64,000 nucleotides of DNA from Croceicoccus estronivorus (GTDB lineage Bacteria; Pseudomonadota; Alphaproteobacteria; Sphingomonadales; Sphingomonadaceae), in assembly GCF_001625325.1 (NCBI RefSeq), contig NZ_JRQQ01000002.1:496001-560000 (forward strand), in the 5' to 3' direction. Below, piece after piece: positions 42,029-50,587 of this stretch (position 1 is the first letter of the stretch; the number at the start of each line of letters is the position of its first letter). The notes beneath the pieces are model-generated. The model searched no databases. It was not told the origin of the DNA and saw only the letters and a list, made by a program, of their open reading frames with translations. Both the position numbers and the translations under genes were made by a program.

Positions 42029-42871
42029 TCAGTCGCGCTGAAGGAAACCCAGCACGACCTGTTCGAAGGCATCTTTCTGTTCGATCATCGCCCAGTGGCC
42101 GCAACGCGGGAACACGTGCAATTCGCAGTTGGGGATCAAACGCATCGGCAGAAGCGCGATGTCCAGCGGGTTCACCCGGTCGTCACGCCCCCAGGTCATC
42201 AGCGTGGGCGCCTGGATCTTAGGGAAGTGAGCGAAACCCTGCACTGCATCCGGCCCGCGCATCGCACCGGCGATGGCATCCAGCACCGCACGCGAATACA
42301 TCCGCTTGTTGGTTTCCTGCGCCGCCGGTTCGCTGGCCGTGGCCAGACGCGTCTCGATCAGTTCCTCGGTCACGATCGCGGGATCGTAAACCATCGAACG
42401 CAACCAGGCGACGATCTGTTCACGCGTCGGATTCTCCACGAATTCCGACAGGCGCGCGATCCCCTCATAGGGGAAGGTCGAGAAAAGCGGCACGCCGATG
42501 CCGCCGATCGTCACCATCTTCCGAATCCGGTCCGGATAATCGGCGGCAAACCGCGCGGCGACCATCGCACCATATGAGTTGCCAAGGAGATAGGCACTTC
42601 CGATGCCCATCTGGTCCATCATGTGCAGCACGGCCTTTGCCGCCTCGCCGATGGGATCGCCCGGTATCCCGGTGCTGCCGCCGTAACCCGGCAGGTCAGG
42701 GGCGATACAATGGTAATGCTCCGCAAAAACCGGAAGGTTTCCGCCAAAGTTCATCCAGGCAGTTACGCCCGGCCCTGAACCGTGGAGCATGAAGAGTGGT
42801 TCACCCTCGCCCATCTCGTGATAGCTGATCTGGCCTTCGCCATAGGCCATGGTCTTTGGCTGTGCAGTCAT
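42029..42871 (-). CDS. Alpha/beta hydrolase, meta-cleavage-product hydrolase type
   Basis: 280 residues from the ATG at 42871, preceded by AAAGGCG. Pattern of carbon-carbon bond hydrolases such as BphD/DmpD: MLHGSGPGVTAWMNFGGNLPVFAEHYHCIAPDLPGYGGS, nucleophile GNSYGAM, RMYSRAVLDAIAGAM, PTLMTWGRDDRVNPLD (Asp) and PRCGHWAMIEQKDAFEQV (His). These enzymes cleave aromatic ring-fission products, but no other aromatic gene is nearby, so the substrate is open. Followed by a 12-bp hairpin; divergent from the MEKHLA gene. Confidence 0.9.
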   Translation of the reverse strand: MTAQPKTMAYGEGQISYHEMGEGEPLFMLHGSGPGVTAWMNFGGNLPVFAEHYHCIAPDLPGYGGSTGIPGDPIGEAAKAVLHMMDQMGIGSAYLLGNSYGAMVAARFAADYPDRIRKMVTIGGIGVPLFSTFPYEGIARLSEFVENPTREQIVAWLRSMVYDPAIVTEELIETRLATASEPAAQETNKRMYSRAVLDAIAGAMRGPDAVQGFAHFPKIQAPTLMTWGRDDRVNPLDIALLPMRLIPNCELHVFPRCGHWAMIEQKDAFEQVVLGFLQRD

Positions 42872-43020
42872 GAAATCGCCTTTCTCTGCCTCTCTTGTCG
42901 GGTCCCGTTTTGCACCGGATGTGTCCGTCTGCAACGTTCATGGCCTATACTGCAACGAATATTGCGGTCGAAACAGTTTTAGGGGATTGATTCTCGCAGC
43001 AGGAAAGCCACTTTCCGCAC

Positions 43021-43554
43021 ATGGATGGTAATACCCCTTCCCCGTCGATCACATCCTCCGGATTGTCAGCCACGGGCGAATCCGCCCATGATCGGGTAAT
43101 CGTGGAAACGCATGCAGGCAGCGAACGAATTGCCCTGATTGCCGACAGCTTCCGGCGCGTGACGGGAAACACTCTGTTGCCACCCGATGGAAATCTGGAT
43201 CCGGCATCGGCCATATGGCGCGCTCCGATGGTGGTACTCGCCCATGGGACTGAGGCGGACCCGGTATTCTTCTATGGCAACCGCTTGGCGCTGGACTTGT
43301 TTGAAGCGTCTGCGGATGCGTTCATCAATCTGCCCTCGCGTTTCTCCGCCGAGCCGATGGAACGGCAGGAACGCGCGCGTTTTCTCGCGCAAGTGGCGGA
43401 CCATAACTGCATCACCGACTATTCAGGGATTCGCATTTCGCAGACGGGGCAACGTTTCCGCATCGAACGGGCAACAGTCTGGAACCTGCTGGACGCCGAC
43501 GGGGCAATCCATGGGCAGGCCGCCTGTTTCGACCGGTGGGCACCTGTCACGTAA
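43021..43554 (+). CDS. MEKHLA-domain protein
   Basis: 177 residues, a PAS-like single-domain protein: IALIADSFRRVTGNTLLPPDGNLDPASAIWRAPMVVLAHGTEADPVFFYGNRLALDLFEASADAFINLPSRFSAEPMERQERARFLAQV, and VWNLLDADGAIHGQAACFDRW. MEKHLA domains are known from plant HD-ZIP III proteins and free bacterial proteins; ligand and role are unknown. Lies 82 nt upstream of the alcohol dehydrogenase gene on the same strand. Confidence 0.85.
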   Translation: MDGNTPSPSITSSGLSATGESAHDRVIVETHAGSERIALIADSFRRVTGNTLLPPDGNLDPASAIWRAPMVVLAHGTEADPVFFYGNRLALDLFEASADAFINLPSRFSAEPMERQERARFLAQVADHNCITDYSGIRISQTGQRFRIERATVWNLLDADGAIHGQAACFDRWAPVT

Positions 43555-43636
43555 CCGGAACTGCCCCATCGCCCCATTGATTCTCCTGCAAGAAATGCCA
43601 AACCGCGCGGGAAAACAAAAAAGAGGATTTCACTCC

Positions 43637-44689
43637 ATGCAAACCATTGGATATGCTGCCCAGTCGAAAGACAGCGTGCTCGCGCCATTCTCGTTCGAAC
43701 GGCGCGATCTGCGCGCAGGAGATGTCGCGATCGACATTCTTTACTGCGGGGTTTGCCATTCCGACCTCCACCATGCTCACAACGACTGGGGAAACACTGT
43801 CTATCCCGCCGTTCCCGGCCACGAAATCGTCGGACGGGTCAGTGCGGTAGGCGAAGGCGTCACCCGCTATGCCGTGGGCGACAACGTTGCCGTCGGGTGC
43901 ATGGTCGATTCCTGCCAGCACTGCGACCAGTGCGACAAGGGGGAAGAACAGCTCTGCCGCAATGGCTTCACCGGCACCTATGGAGGGCATGACCCGGTGT
44001 TCGACACCCCCACTCGTGGCGGTTACTCGAAACATATCGTCGTACGGGAGGAATTTGTCCTGCGGGTTCCCAACGGCCTTGACCTGTCACGCGTAGCCCC
44101 GCTGCTTTGCGCCGGCATTACGACCTATTCTCCGCTGAAGTCCTGGAACGTGCAGCCCGGCAGCCGGGTTGGCGTGGTCGGGCTGGGCGGTCTCGGACAC
44201 ATGGCGGTCAAGCTCGCCTCCGCCATGGGCGCCCACGTCACCGTGCTCAGCCGGTCAGATGCCAAGAAAGCCGACGCCATGGCTCTCGGCGCCGACGCAC
44301 TGCTCGTTTCCAGCGATCCCGAAGCGATGGCCGCTGCCGCAAGCCAGTTCGATCTGATTATCGACACGGTTCCTGTCGAACATGACGTCCAGCCCTATGT
44401 TCCCCTGCTCGATGTCGACGGGACGATCGTGCTCGTCGGTCAGGTCGGCCCTGTAGGCGAAGTCAATTCCATCCCCCTGCTGTTCGGGCGGCGGCGCGTG
44501 GCTGGCTCTCTCATCGGCGGTATCGCTGAAACGCAGGAAATGCTGGATTTCTGTGGGGAGAAGAATGTTCTTCCCGACATCGAAATGATCCGCATGGATG
44601 AAATCAACGATGCATACGAACGTCTGGTAAAGGCTGATGTGCGCTATCGTTTCGTCATCGACATGGCTTCGCTGGACCTCGCGGCCTGA
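43637..44689 (+). CDS. Zinc-dependent NAD(P) alcohol dehydrogenase (YahK/CAD type)
   Basis: 350 residues, medium-chain dehydrogenase. Catalytic zinc site: GVCHSDLHHAHNDWG, GHEIVGRV; structural zinc site of four Cys in CQHCDQCDKGEEQLC; NADP-type Rossmann motif GLGGLGHMAVKLA (GLGGLG). Subfamily resembles YahK/cinnamyl alcohol dehydrogenase. The substrate cannot be told from sequence. Precedes ygfZ by 22 nt on the same strand, so the two may be co-transcribed. Confidence 0.93.
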   Translation: MQTIGYAAQSKDSVLAPFSFERRDLRAGDVAIDILYCGVCHSDLHHAHNDWGNTVYPAVPGHEIVGRVSAVGEGVTRYAVGDNVAVGCMVDSCQHCDQCDKGEEQLCRNGFTGTYGGHDPVFDTPTRGGYSKHIVVREEFVLRVPNGLDLSRVAPLLCAGITTYSPLKSWNVQPGSRVGVVGLGGLGHMAVKLASAMGAHVTVLSRSDAKKADAMALGADALLVSSDPEAMAAAASQFDLIIDTVPVEHDVQPYVPLLDVDGTIVLVGQVGPVGEVNSIPLLFGRRRVAGSLIGGIAETQEMLDFCGEKNVLPDIEMIRMDEINDAYERLVKADVRYRFVIDMASLDLAA

Positions 44690-44711
44690 GCAATAGAGGA
44701 CTTCAACCCGC

Positions 44712-45449
44712 ATGACTGCAACTCGCCTGTTCAATCGCGCGGTTATCCGCCTCTCCTCCCAAGAACCGGGCGAGGATGTCGCGGCCTTCCTCCAGGGCCT
44801 CGTCACCAATGATGTGACGGGGCCCCTGCCCGTTTGGGCGGGCCTGCTGTCGCCGCAAGGCAAGGCCCTGTTCGATTTCCTCGTCTGGCCGGGGGCGGAT
44901 GGATCGCTCCTGCTCGACTGTGAGGCCGAGCGGGCAGACGCTCTGGCCAAGCGGCTTTCACTCTATCGGTTGCGCCGCAAGATCACGATTGCGCGTGACG
45001 ACACCCTGGGCGTCCATTGGCGGGACCATATCGGCGATGGCGCGGCCACGGATCCACGACTTTCGGCACTGGGCGAACGCTGGATCGCTCCTGCCGTGCC
45101 GGAAGATGAAAGCGCGGACAACGCATGGCTCAAGCAACGCCTCGAACTCGGCGTGACGGAAGGCATCGCCGAACTGGGCGATGGCGACATCCTCTGGCTG
45201 GAATGCAATGCCGTCGAGCTGCATGGGGTCAGCTTTTCCAAGGGCTGCTACGTCGGTCAGGAAAACACCGCGCGCATGAACTGGCGGCAGAAAGTCAATC
45301 GCCGGCTGGTGGTGGTTCCTTTGGGCCAGTCCGATCCGGCACGTCAGCGTGCCAGCTATCCCGCGCTGGGCCTTGCCGTCGATCATTTGCAAGTAGCGGA
45401 TCTGGTTCCTGCGTCACTCCCACATTGGCTGGCATCGGCGATCGGCTGA
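44712..45449 (+). CDS. ygfZ: YgfZ/GcvT-domain folate-binding protein
   Basis: 245 residues, GcvT-like fold with the conserved Cys motif KGCYVGQENTARM, important for Fe-S cluster and tRNA-modification enzyme maintenance in E. coli YgfZ, which binds tetrahydrofolate. N-terminal LTLQGLVTND-like block: FLQGLVTNDVTGPLPVWAGLLSPQGKALFDFLVW. It is shorter at the end than E. coli YgfZ (326 residues), normal for alphaproteobacteria. Convergent with tetR (8-nt gap). Confidence 0.9.
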   Translation: MTATRLFNRAVIRLSSQEPGEDVAAFLQGLVTNDVTGPLPVWAGLLSPQGKALFDFLVWPGADGSLLLDCEAERADALAKRLSLYRLRRKITIARDDTLGVHWRDHIGDGAATDPRLSALGERWIAPAVPEDESADNAWLKQRLELGVTEGIAELGDGDILWLECNAVELHGVSFSKGCYVGQENTARMNWRQKVNRRLVVVPLGQSDPARQRASYPALGLAVDHLQVADLVPASLPHWLASAIG

Positions 45450-45457
45450 CACCTTAC

Positions 45458-46084
45458 TTATTCCGCAGCTCTAACCTCCTGCTCAGGAAGCTGGGACGTT
45501 GCTTTCCAGCCAGTAGCGCGGGTCCAGTTTTCGATAATCGCCGTGACGATTTCACGCGGACGGCTCCGCTCCGTACCCAACATTCTCGTCATGGCTTCGC
45601 CCATCACCGAATCGCCAATGGCAACCAGATGGATGAGCATGGTCAGATCGACCACGCCATTCTCGATATCCTGCCGCGATGAAAATTCGTCGATGTGACC
45701 TTTGAGAGACTGCATCACCGGGTCGAGCATCGCCTCGTTCCGGGTCAGCGACAACCAGCTCATCAGGTGAAGGCCGCCATGTTCATTATTCGATTCGAAC
45801 AGGCCCTCGACCATGTCGTGAACCGTCCCTCTGCCTTCATGTAAATTCCGGATGGCCTCCGCAATCTTCGCCGTGTGGCGATCCGCCATATGCCGCCCGA
45901 GGGCATCATGAAGTCCGGAAGCAGAACCGAAATGATGCAGGAGATTGGCATGTGTACGGCCGATTCGCGCCGCTACCGCTTTCAGGGTCAGAGCTTGCGG
46001 CCCTGATTCCAGAAGGATCGCTTCGGCCGCTTCGAGCGCCGCTCCACGCACTTCCCTGGGGGTCAGACGCTTCCTTATTGACAT
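45458..46084 (-). CDS. TetR-family transcriptional regulator
   Basis: 208 residues. N-terminal helix-turn-helix: EVRGAALEAAEAILLESGPQALTLKAVAARIGRTHANLLHHFGSASGLHDALGRHMADRHT (LLHHFGS is the typical TetR recognition-helix end). The C-terminal ligand domain has no recognisable specificity. On the plus strand just upstream lies a possible small-RNA transcription unit (see 46112-46316). Divergence is not from another protein gene, so its target may be elsewhere. Confidence 0.9.
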   Translation of the reverse strand: MSIRKRLTPREVRGAALEAAEAILLESGPQALTLKAVAARIGRTHANLLHHFGSASGLHDALGRHMADRHTAKIAEAIRNLHEGRGTVHDMVEGLFESNNEHGGLHLMSWLSLTRNEAMLDPVMQSLKGHIDEFSSRQDIENGVVDLTMLIHLVAIGDSVMGEAMTRMLGTERSRPREIVTAIIENWTRATGWKATSQLPEQEVRAAE

Positions 46085-46111
46085 CCGTGTAAACTAAAAT
46101 AGGTGTTCTGC

Positions 46112-46316
46112 CCAAGGCAAGAGCTCTTCGGATTCTTTCGGAAGAAGACCGTAGAAACGCTCCTGTATTGTGATGCCAATCCTTTTGTGGCGAACGGATA
46201 TATCGCTCGTCATTTGCCGGGATAACAACGGCACAGGCGATGCGCCCCCGGAGACAGAATCTTCGGGTCGCAGCTCCTCCCTCCATCACCCCCCAAGGAT
46301 GGAGGGAGGAGTTTTC
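46112..46316 (+). ncRNA. Candidate unannotated small RNA between tetR and the GNAT gene
   Basis: The plus strand has a TTGACA at 46078-46083 and a TAGGTG 16 nt later, and about 190 nt on a perfect 14-bp hairpin with a T-tail (46274-46315). No plus-strand protein gene lies between them; the longest frame is a 58-codon one running through the hairpin, with no clear ribosome-binding site. A transcript of about 200 nt is a plausible reading, but the TTGACA lies within the tetR start codon region, so chance is possible. No family is recognised. Confidence 0.3.
46274..46315 (+). terminator. 14-bp perfect hairpin with T-tail on the plus strand
   Basis: CTCCTCCCTCCATC (46274-46287) and GATGGAGGGAGGAG (46298-46311) pair perfectly over 14 bp with a 10-nt loop, followed by TTTT on the plus strand. 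On the minus strand the same hairpin lies downstream of the GNAT gene but without a T-run. Confidence 0.7.
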
Positions 46317-46345
46317 CCGCCGATTCAGTATATTAAAGGACGCAG

Positions 46346-46900
46346 TTAAGCTGCCGCAGGCATTCTGGGTTCAGGATTATTGCCTGTTGCCTCCCCCAGT
46401 TCGAGCACATGGCAACGCACCGCGACCGTGCTGCGGCGTGCGGCACAGCTCCGCGCGCGAACCTCGCCCGTGGGGCGGAAACCGAGCTTTTCCAGAACCC
46501 GCGCCGATGCGTTGTTGTCCATGGCATGCCCGGCATGGATTCGCCGATGACCAAGCGCCCGTGCAGCTGCCATCAGCGCCTGCCCCGCTTCGGTAGCGTA
46601 GCCGCGTCCCCAATGCTTGCGGGCAATCCAGTAGCCAAGCTCGATGCCAGCAGTTCGCTTGTCCAGCCCGATGCATCCGATCACAGGCGCCCCGAGAGTT
46701 TCCGGCAATGTGATGAGGCAATGGGGGAACAGGGTATTCTGCGGCCTGCTCGCATACTCACGCGCATCGTTTTCACCATAAGGCCACGGAACCCCGGTCA
46801 GCATGCGCGTGACGGATTCGTCGCAGATGCCACTGTGGATTTCCTGCCAGTCCTCTGGGAACGCCGGGCGCAGGAAGAGCCTCTCGCTACGGATGAACAT
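46346..46900 (-). CDS. GNAT-family N-acetyltransferase (RimJ-like)
   Basis: 184 residues, acetyl-CoA-dependent: starts IRSERLFLRPAFPEDWQEI, then the pyrophosphate-binding loop region LGYWIARKHWGRGYATEAGQALMAAARALGHRRIHAGHAMDNNASARVLEKLGFRPTGEV, typical of ribosomal-protein or small-molecule N-acetyltransferases. The C-terminal tail is short and Pro/Ala-rich. Substrate unknown. Upstream on the minus strand, 200 nt separates it from rpmA and contains three hairpins. Confidence 0.9.
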   Translation of the reverse strand: MFIRSERLFLRPAFPEDWQEIHSGICDESVTRMLTGVPWPYGENDAREYASRPQNTLFPHCLITLPETLGAPVIGCIGLDKRTAGIELGYWIARKHWGRGYATEAGQALMAAARALGHRRIHAGHAMDNNASARVLEKLGFRPTGEVRARSCAARRSTVAVRCHVLELGEATGNNPEPRMPAAA

Positions 46901-46966
46901 CGTTATCTCCTCTCGAGCGCCCCGAGCGGGCCCTTAAGCCCTTCTCATGACACTCTTATTGCGGCG

Positions 46967-46982
46967 GGCCGGGTATCCGGCC
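46967..46982. repeat. Hairpin upstream of the GNAT gene
   Basis: GGCCGG and CCGGCC (46967-46972, 46977-46982) form a 6-bp stem around GTAT. Weak on its own; may act with the two stronger hairpins just beyond. Confidence 0.3.
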
Positions 46983-47004
46983 GGGATGAGGGAGACCAAC
47001 GAAA

Positions 47005-47035
47005 AGAGGGAGACGGGACGGGCCCCTCTCCCTCT
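47005..47035. terminator. Hairpin downstream of rpmA (second)
   Basis: AGAGGGAGA (47005-47013) and TCTCCCTCT (47027-47035) form a perfect 9-bp stem with a 13-nt loop. It lies between rpmA and the GNAT gene and probably helps end the rplU-rpmA transcript. Confidence 0.5.
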
Positions 47036-47062
47036 GTCAGCCGGACTATGAAAGCCCGGCGG

Positions 47063-47084
47063 GGGCCATCCCGTTGGATGGCCC
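47063..47084 (-). terminator. Hairpin downstream of rpmA (first)
   Basis: GGGCCATCC (47063-47071) and GGATGGCCC (47076-47084) form a perfect 9-bp stem with a four-base loop, 17 nt after the rpmA stop on the minus strand. The following minus-strand bases include GGGCTTTC but no long T-run. Confidence 0.55.
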
Positions 47085-47100
47085 TGAATATGCCATCCGA

Positions 47101-47367
47101 TTATTCGGCTGCTGCTGCCACGTCCACAGAGACGTATTTGCGGCCAAGCTTGCCATCGTGGAAGCGCACGCGACCACCGGTCAGCGCGAACAGGGTGTGA
47201 TCCTTGCCCATGCCGACATTGGCGCCGGGGTACACTTTGGTACCGCGCTGGCGCACGATGATGTTGCCGCCAATAACTTCCTGGCCACCGAACTTCTTCA
47301 CGCCAAGGCGACGACCGATTGAATCGCGACCGTTGCGCGACGAACCGCCTGCTTTCTTATGTGCCAT
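47101..47367 (-). CDS. rpmA: 50S ribosomal protein L27
   Basis: 88 residues: [61 protein letters not shown], the highly conserved L27 sequence near the peptidyl-transferase centre. Encoded 25 nt after rplU, the usual order. Confidence 0.98.
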   Translation of the reverse strand: MAHKKAGGSSRNGRDSIGRRLGVKKFGGQEVIGGNIIVRQRGTKVYPGANVGMGKDHTLFALTGGRVRFHDGKLGRKYVSVDVAAAAE

Positions 47368-47392
47368 TTCGATCTACTCCGTCGGCTTGGGG

Positions 47393-47842
47393 TCAGTCGG
47401 CCTTCTTGGCCGGGGTCTTCTTGGCGGCCGGCTTGCTGCTGGTCGCAGCCTTCTTCACCGGTTCGGCAGCCTGCAGATGCTCGTCCGCGTTCGGAGCCGC
47501 ACCCTTGGCAGGCTCTTCCGCTTTCTTCTTGGCAGGCGCCTTGCTGTCGCCGACCGCAAGAATGCGCAGCAGGGTAAGCTGCTGACGATGACCGTTCTTG
47601 CGGCGATAGTTATGACGGCGCCGCTTCTTGAAGACGACGACCTTCTCGCTCTTCGCCTGAGCGATGATTTCCGCCGAAACAGCCACCTTCGCGGTGTCCT
47701 TCAGCCCTTCGCCATCGCCGGCAAGCAGGACATCGCCCAGCGTAACCGTATCGCCGGCTTCACCAGCCAGCTTTTCGACCGCGATCTTGTCTCCGGCGGC
47801 AACCCGGTATTGCTTGCCGCCCGTGCGCACTACTGCGAACAT
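47393..47842 (-). CDS. rplU: 50S ribosomal protein L21 with long basic C-terminal extension
   Basis: 149 residues. The first ~100 are standard L21: [63 protein letters not shown]. The last ~48 residues form an Ala/Lys/Pro-rich tail with repeats of PAKK and KAAP type, absent from E. coli L21 (103 residues). Such tails are common in alphaproteobacteria and may be disordered on the ribosome surface. First gene of rplU-rpmA, with a promoter-like sequence about 120 nt upstream. Confidence 0.97.
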   Translation of the reverse strand: MFAVVRTGGKQYRVAAGDKIAVEKLAGEAGDTVTLGDVLLAGDGEGLKDTAKVAVSAEIIAQAKSEKVVVFKKRRRHNYRRKNGHRQQLTLLRILAVGDSKAPAKKKAEEPAKGAAPNADEHLQAAEPVKKAATSSKPAAKKTPAKKAD

Positions 47843-47960
47843 GGTGCCTTATCCAATCAACTTGCTGTGCCACATCACCTTTGCTCCAACCATGACGACC
47901 GGATTTCGCGGGTGACGCGCCGACAGACCGCCCCGATGGCGGACGCCGGAAAGATGGGTG

Positions 47961-47989
47961 CCGTTAGGGAAAAGAGGGTTCCATGTCAA
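47961..47989 (-). promoter_or_regulatory. Putative promoter of rplU-rpmA
   Basis: On the minus strand, a perfect TTGACA (47989-47984) is followed after 17 nt by TAACGG (47966-47961). Predicted leader of about 110 nt before rplU, long enough for control of translation. Confidence 0.35.
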
Positions 47990-48109
47990 CGGCGGAAAGC
48001 CTGAGGGCCACCCAAATCACCGCCCCGAGACCTTCCTGTCCACATCTGGACTGCCAGGTCCCCTCGCTAGGCGGCTGGCATGCCGTGCGGGTCGTGCTAT
48101 GGCGAACAT

Positions 48110-48643
48110 ATGACCACGATCCCGGCCTTTGGCAAACCGGCACTCGGCCCGGCACTCGGCATTGCCCTGACTTTCGCTCTCAGTGCCTGCGCCAGCGCGC
48201 CGGACGGCTATCCGTCTCTGGCGATTCGCGATATCGAGCGGGTATATGGCAGCGCCGAGCCGGTGGCCCCTCCACCTCCCCCGCCGGTAATCGAGCCGAG
48301 CACCGAATTGGCTGAGCGACTCGTCCAGTTGCAGGATCAGGCATCCCAGGCGCACCAGGCGTTCCTTTCCGCCATGCCCCGGGCCAGCCAACTCGTTGCA
48401 GCGGCCAGACAGTCGGAAATCGCGGACGATCCCTGGGTTGCCGCCCAATCGGGTCTTTCCCATCTGGAAGCCAGCCGCAATCGCGCCATGCTGGTCATGG
48501 CGGATCTGGACCGAATGCTGGTCGCAGTCGAAATGGATGGTGGCGCGCGCGAAGCTATCGCACAAGCCCAGGCCAATGTGGACGCGCTGGTAAACGAAGA
48601 AAACACGTTGCTCGAAGGCCTGATCGCGCAACTTCCCGGTTAA
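48110..48643 (+). CDS. Predicted lipoprotein with helical domain, unknown function
   Basis: 177 residues from the ATG at 48110; signal peptide with lipidated Cys27 in ALSACASAP. After a Pro-rich stretch (PVAPPPPPPVIEPS, about 56-69) the mature protein is almost wholly helical, with heptad-like runs (LAERLVQLQDQASQAHQAFLSAM and LEASRNRAMLVMADLDRML), suggesting a coiled coil on the inner face of the envelope. No family recognised. It converges with the moa cluster across the terminator at 48688-48723. Confidence 0.8.
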   Translation: MTTIPAFGKPALGPALGIALTFALSACASAPDGYPSLAIRDIERVYGSAEPVAPPPPPPVIEPSTELAERLVQLQDQASQAHQAFLSAMPRASQLVAAARQSEIADDPWVAAQSGLSHLEASRNRAMLVMADLDRMLVAVEMDGGAREAIAQAQANVDALVNEENTLLEGLIAQLPG

Positions 48644-48687
48644 TCGGCAGTTGCCACCCCACTCGCTTTGCCGGAACAGTGTTTCCC

Positions 48688-48723
48688 AAAAAAATCGCGC
48701 GGGATGCCGAAGCATACCCGCGC
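48688..48723 (-). terminator. Intrinsic terminator with UUCG loop, end of the cox-thrC-fol-moa run
   Basis: On the minus strand: an 11-bp stem GCGCGGG(T)ATGC / GCATCCCGCGC with one bulged T, closed by the stable tetraloop TTCG, then GATTTTTTT. This is a textbook rho-independent terminator, 160 nt after the moaE stop. No other such signal was noticed across the 11.4 kb of same-strand genes upstream. Confidence 0.85.
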
Positions 48724-48882
48724 CAGTTTGGGGAGAAACTGAATGGATCATAAGAGTGTCATTGCGATGACAAACTCACGAGAGGAATTTCAAACGATCT
48801 GAACTACTCCGTTCCGATGATTTACTTCTACGGCAGCGAATCGCTTCGCAACTTGACCGGAATCAAATCAGCAGCGGATTTT

Positions 48883-49326
48883 TCATTTCCAGCGGGCAAG
48901 ATCGGAATAATCCGTCTCACGCGGTTCAATCCAATGCCAGCGATCGTCACGTTTCTCACGTTTCCAGAACCAGGCATCGCTTTTCAGATGGTCCATCAGG
49001 AAATCGGCCGCCAGGAACGCATCACGCCTGTGACGTGCCGCAGCAGCGACAAGAACGATGGTTTCGCCCGGCAGCATCGTTCCGCTGCGATGAAGCACCA
49101 TGACTCCCTCAAGAGCCCAGCGCGACAGAGCCTCCTCTGCCAGCGCATCCATGCCGGGAAGCGTCAGCGGCGCATAATGCGACAGCTCAAGGGCTTCGCA
49201 GCCGTCGGAAGCCCGCACCTGCCCCGTGAAGCTCACTATACCGCCCGCATCGGGGTGTGAGGCGGTGAATCGCTCGATCACTTCTCCAGGCGAAAACGCC
49301 TGTTCCAGCAGGCTCACCTGCTTCAT
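48883..49326 (-). CDS. moaE: Molybdopterin synthase catalytic subunit
   Basis: 147 residues. MoaE with MoaD converts cyclic pyranopterin monophosphate to molybdopterin. Visible family parts: GGIVSFTGQVRASDGCEALELSHYAPLTLPGMDALAEEALSRW, VMVLHRSGTMLPGETIVLVAAAARHRRDAFLAADFLMDHLKSDAWFWKREKR. Start at 49326 has GGAGGGTGA just upstream. Last gene of the minus-strand run; moaD ends 4 nt before it. Confidence 0.95.
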   Translation of the reverse strand: MKQVSLLEQAFSPGEVIERFTASHPDAGGIVSFTGQVRASDGCEALELSHYAPLTLPGMDALAEEALSRWALEGVMVLHRSGTMLPGETIVLVAAAARHRRDAFLAADFLMDHLKSDAWFWKREKRDDRWHWIEPRETDYSDLARWK

Positions 49327-49330
49327 GTCT

Positions 49331-49573
49331 TCACCCTCCACTCACCGGAGGCAACAGGGCGACTTCATCACCTTCGGACGCGGCCAGCACAGCCTTATCA
49401 GGCAAAAGCGCGCCATTTACAGCCAACCGCACTTTCGCATCACTCACTGCGGATGCCAGTTCCCCTTCCAGTCCAGCAAGCAAGCCGAGCCAGTCGAGCG
49501 GTGCGGCCAGCTCGCGCTCAGACGCACCAGCAAGATCGGCCAATCGACCGAGAAAGACGATCCTGACAGCCAA
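49331..49573 (-). CDS. moaD: Molybdopterin synthase sulfur carrier subunit
   Basis: 80 residues, ubiquitin-like fold, ending with the required Gly-Gly (VSGG) that becomes a thiocarboxylate to deliver sulfur. The core VRIVFLGRLADLAGASERE ... KVRLAVNGALLPDKAVLAASEGDEVALLPPVSGG fits MoaD. Follows moaA after 2 nt. Confidence 0.95.
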   Translation of the reverse strand: MAVRIVFLGRLADLAGASERELAAPLDWLGLLAGLEGELASAVSDAKVRLAVNGALLPDKAVLAASEGDEVALLPPVSGG

Positions 49574-49575
49574 GG

Positions 49576-50580
49576 CTAGCCCCCCGTAACCGACATATGG
49601 CGAGCCTGCGCCGGTTGCGCTCCCCGATGATCAATCCTGAAATGGTGACGTTCAGGCTTGATCCGCATGGCCGTATCCAGTGCAGCCGCCAAACGACCTT
49701 CGGGATCGGAGGAACGTAGGGCTGCACGCAGATCCACCTTCTCACTTCCCCCCAGGCAGGCATAAAGCTGTCCGGTGGTCGTCACGCGTATCCGATTGCA
49801 TCCGTCGCAGAAATTGTTGGTCAGCGGCGTTATGAAACCCAGTCGCCCCCCCGTTTCCGCAATATCGACATAACGTGCTGGGCCGCCTGTCCGCAGGTCG
49901 CTGGGGACCAGGGTCCAACGGCGCTCCAGGTTTTCCCGAACTGCAGTCAAAGGCAGGTAATGGTCAATCCGGTCACCATCCACTTCGCCCAGCGGCATGA
50001 CTTCGATCAGAGTCGCATCATGGCCCTGCCCATGCGCCCAGGCGATAATGTCGGGCAATTCATGTTCGTTGACGCCTTTCAGGGCCACCGTGTTGATCTT
50101 GACCTTCAAGCCCGCGTCGCGCGCTGCCGCGATCCCATCGAGAACAGCCCCTAGCTGGTCCCGGCGAGACACTTTCGCGAACAGACCCGGATCAAGCGTA
50201 TCGAGAGACACATTCACGCGGCGAATGCCGGCAGCAACGAGGCTTTCCGCGTGTCGCGCCAACTGCGTCCCATTGGTTGTGAGAGTGAGTTCATCGAGAC
50301 CGTTGCCCAGTTTGCGGCCCACGGCATGTATCAGCTCGATCACATCCCGCCGCACCAGCGGTTCACCCCCCGTGATGCGGATTTTCCTGATGCCCCTGTC
50401 AATGAACCCCAGCGCCAGCCTGTGCAATTCCTCAAGGCTCAGAACTTCCTTGCGCGGAAGGAATTCCATCCGTTCGGGCATGCAATAGGAACAGCGTAAA
50501 TCGCATCGGTCCGTAACAGAAAGACGCAAATAAGTGATCCGCCGGTTAAATGCATCGACCAAGGGCAGCTGGGAACTCAT
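49576..50580 (-). CDS. moaA: GTP 3',8-cyclase
   Basis: 334 residues. Radical-SAM enzyme starting molybdenum cofactor synthesis. N-terminal [4Fe-4S] site CDLRCSYC, with GGEPLVRRDVI; C-terminal second cluster site FCDGCNRIRVTTTGQLYACLG; it ends in the functionally required Gly-Gly (VTGG). The partner moaC is not in the window. Follows the shortened SDR-like gene by 7 nt. Confidence 0.96.
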   Translation of the reverse strand: MSSQLPLVDAFNRRITYLRLSVTDRCDLRCSYCMPERMEFLPRKEVLSLEELHRLALGFIDRGIRKIRITGGEPLVRRDVIELIHAVGRKLGNGLDELTLTTNGTQLARHAESLVAAGIRRVNVSLDTLDPGLFAKVSRRDQLGAVLDGIAAARDAGLKVKINTVALKGVNEHELPDIIAWAHGQGHDATLIEVMPLGEVDGDRIDHYLPLTAVRENLERRWTLVPSDLRTGGPARYVDIAETGGRLGFITPLTNNFCDGCNRIRVTTTGQLYACLGGSEKVDLRAALRSSDPEGRLAAALDTAMRIKPERHHFRIDHRGAQPAQARHMSVTGG

Positions 50581-50587
50581 TCACCTA

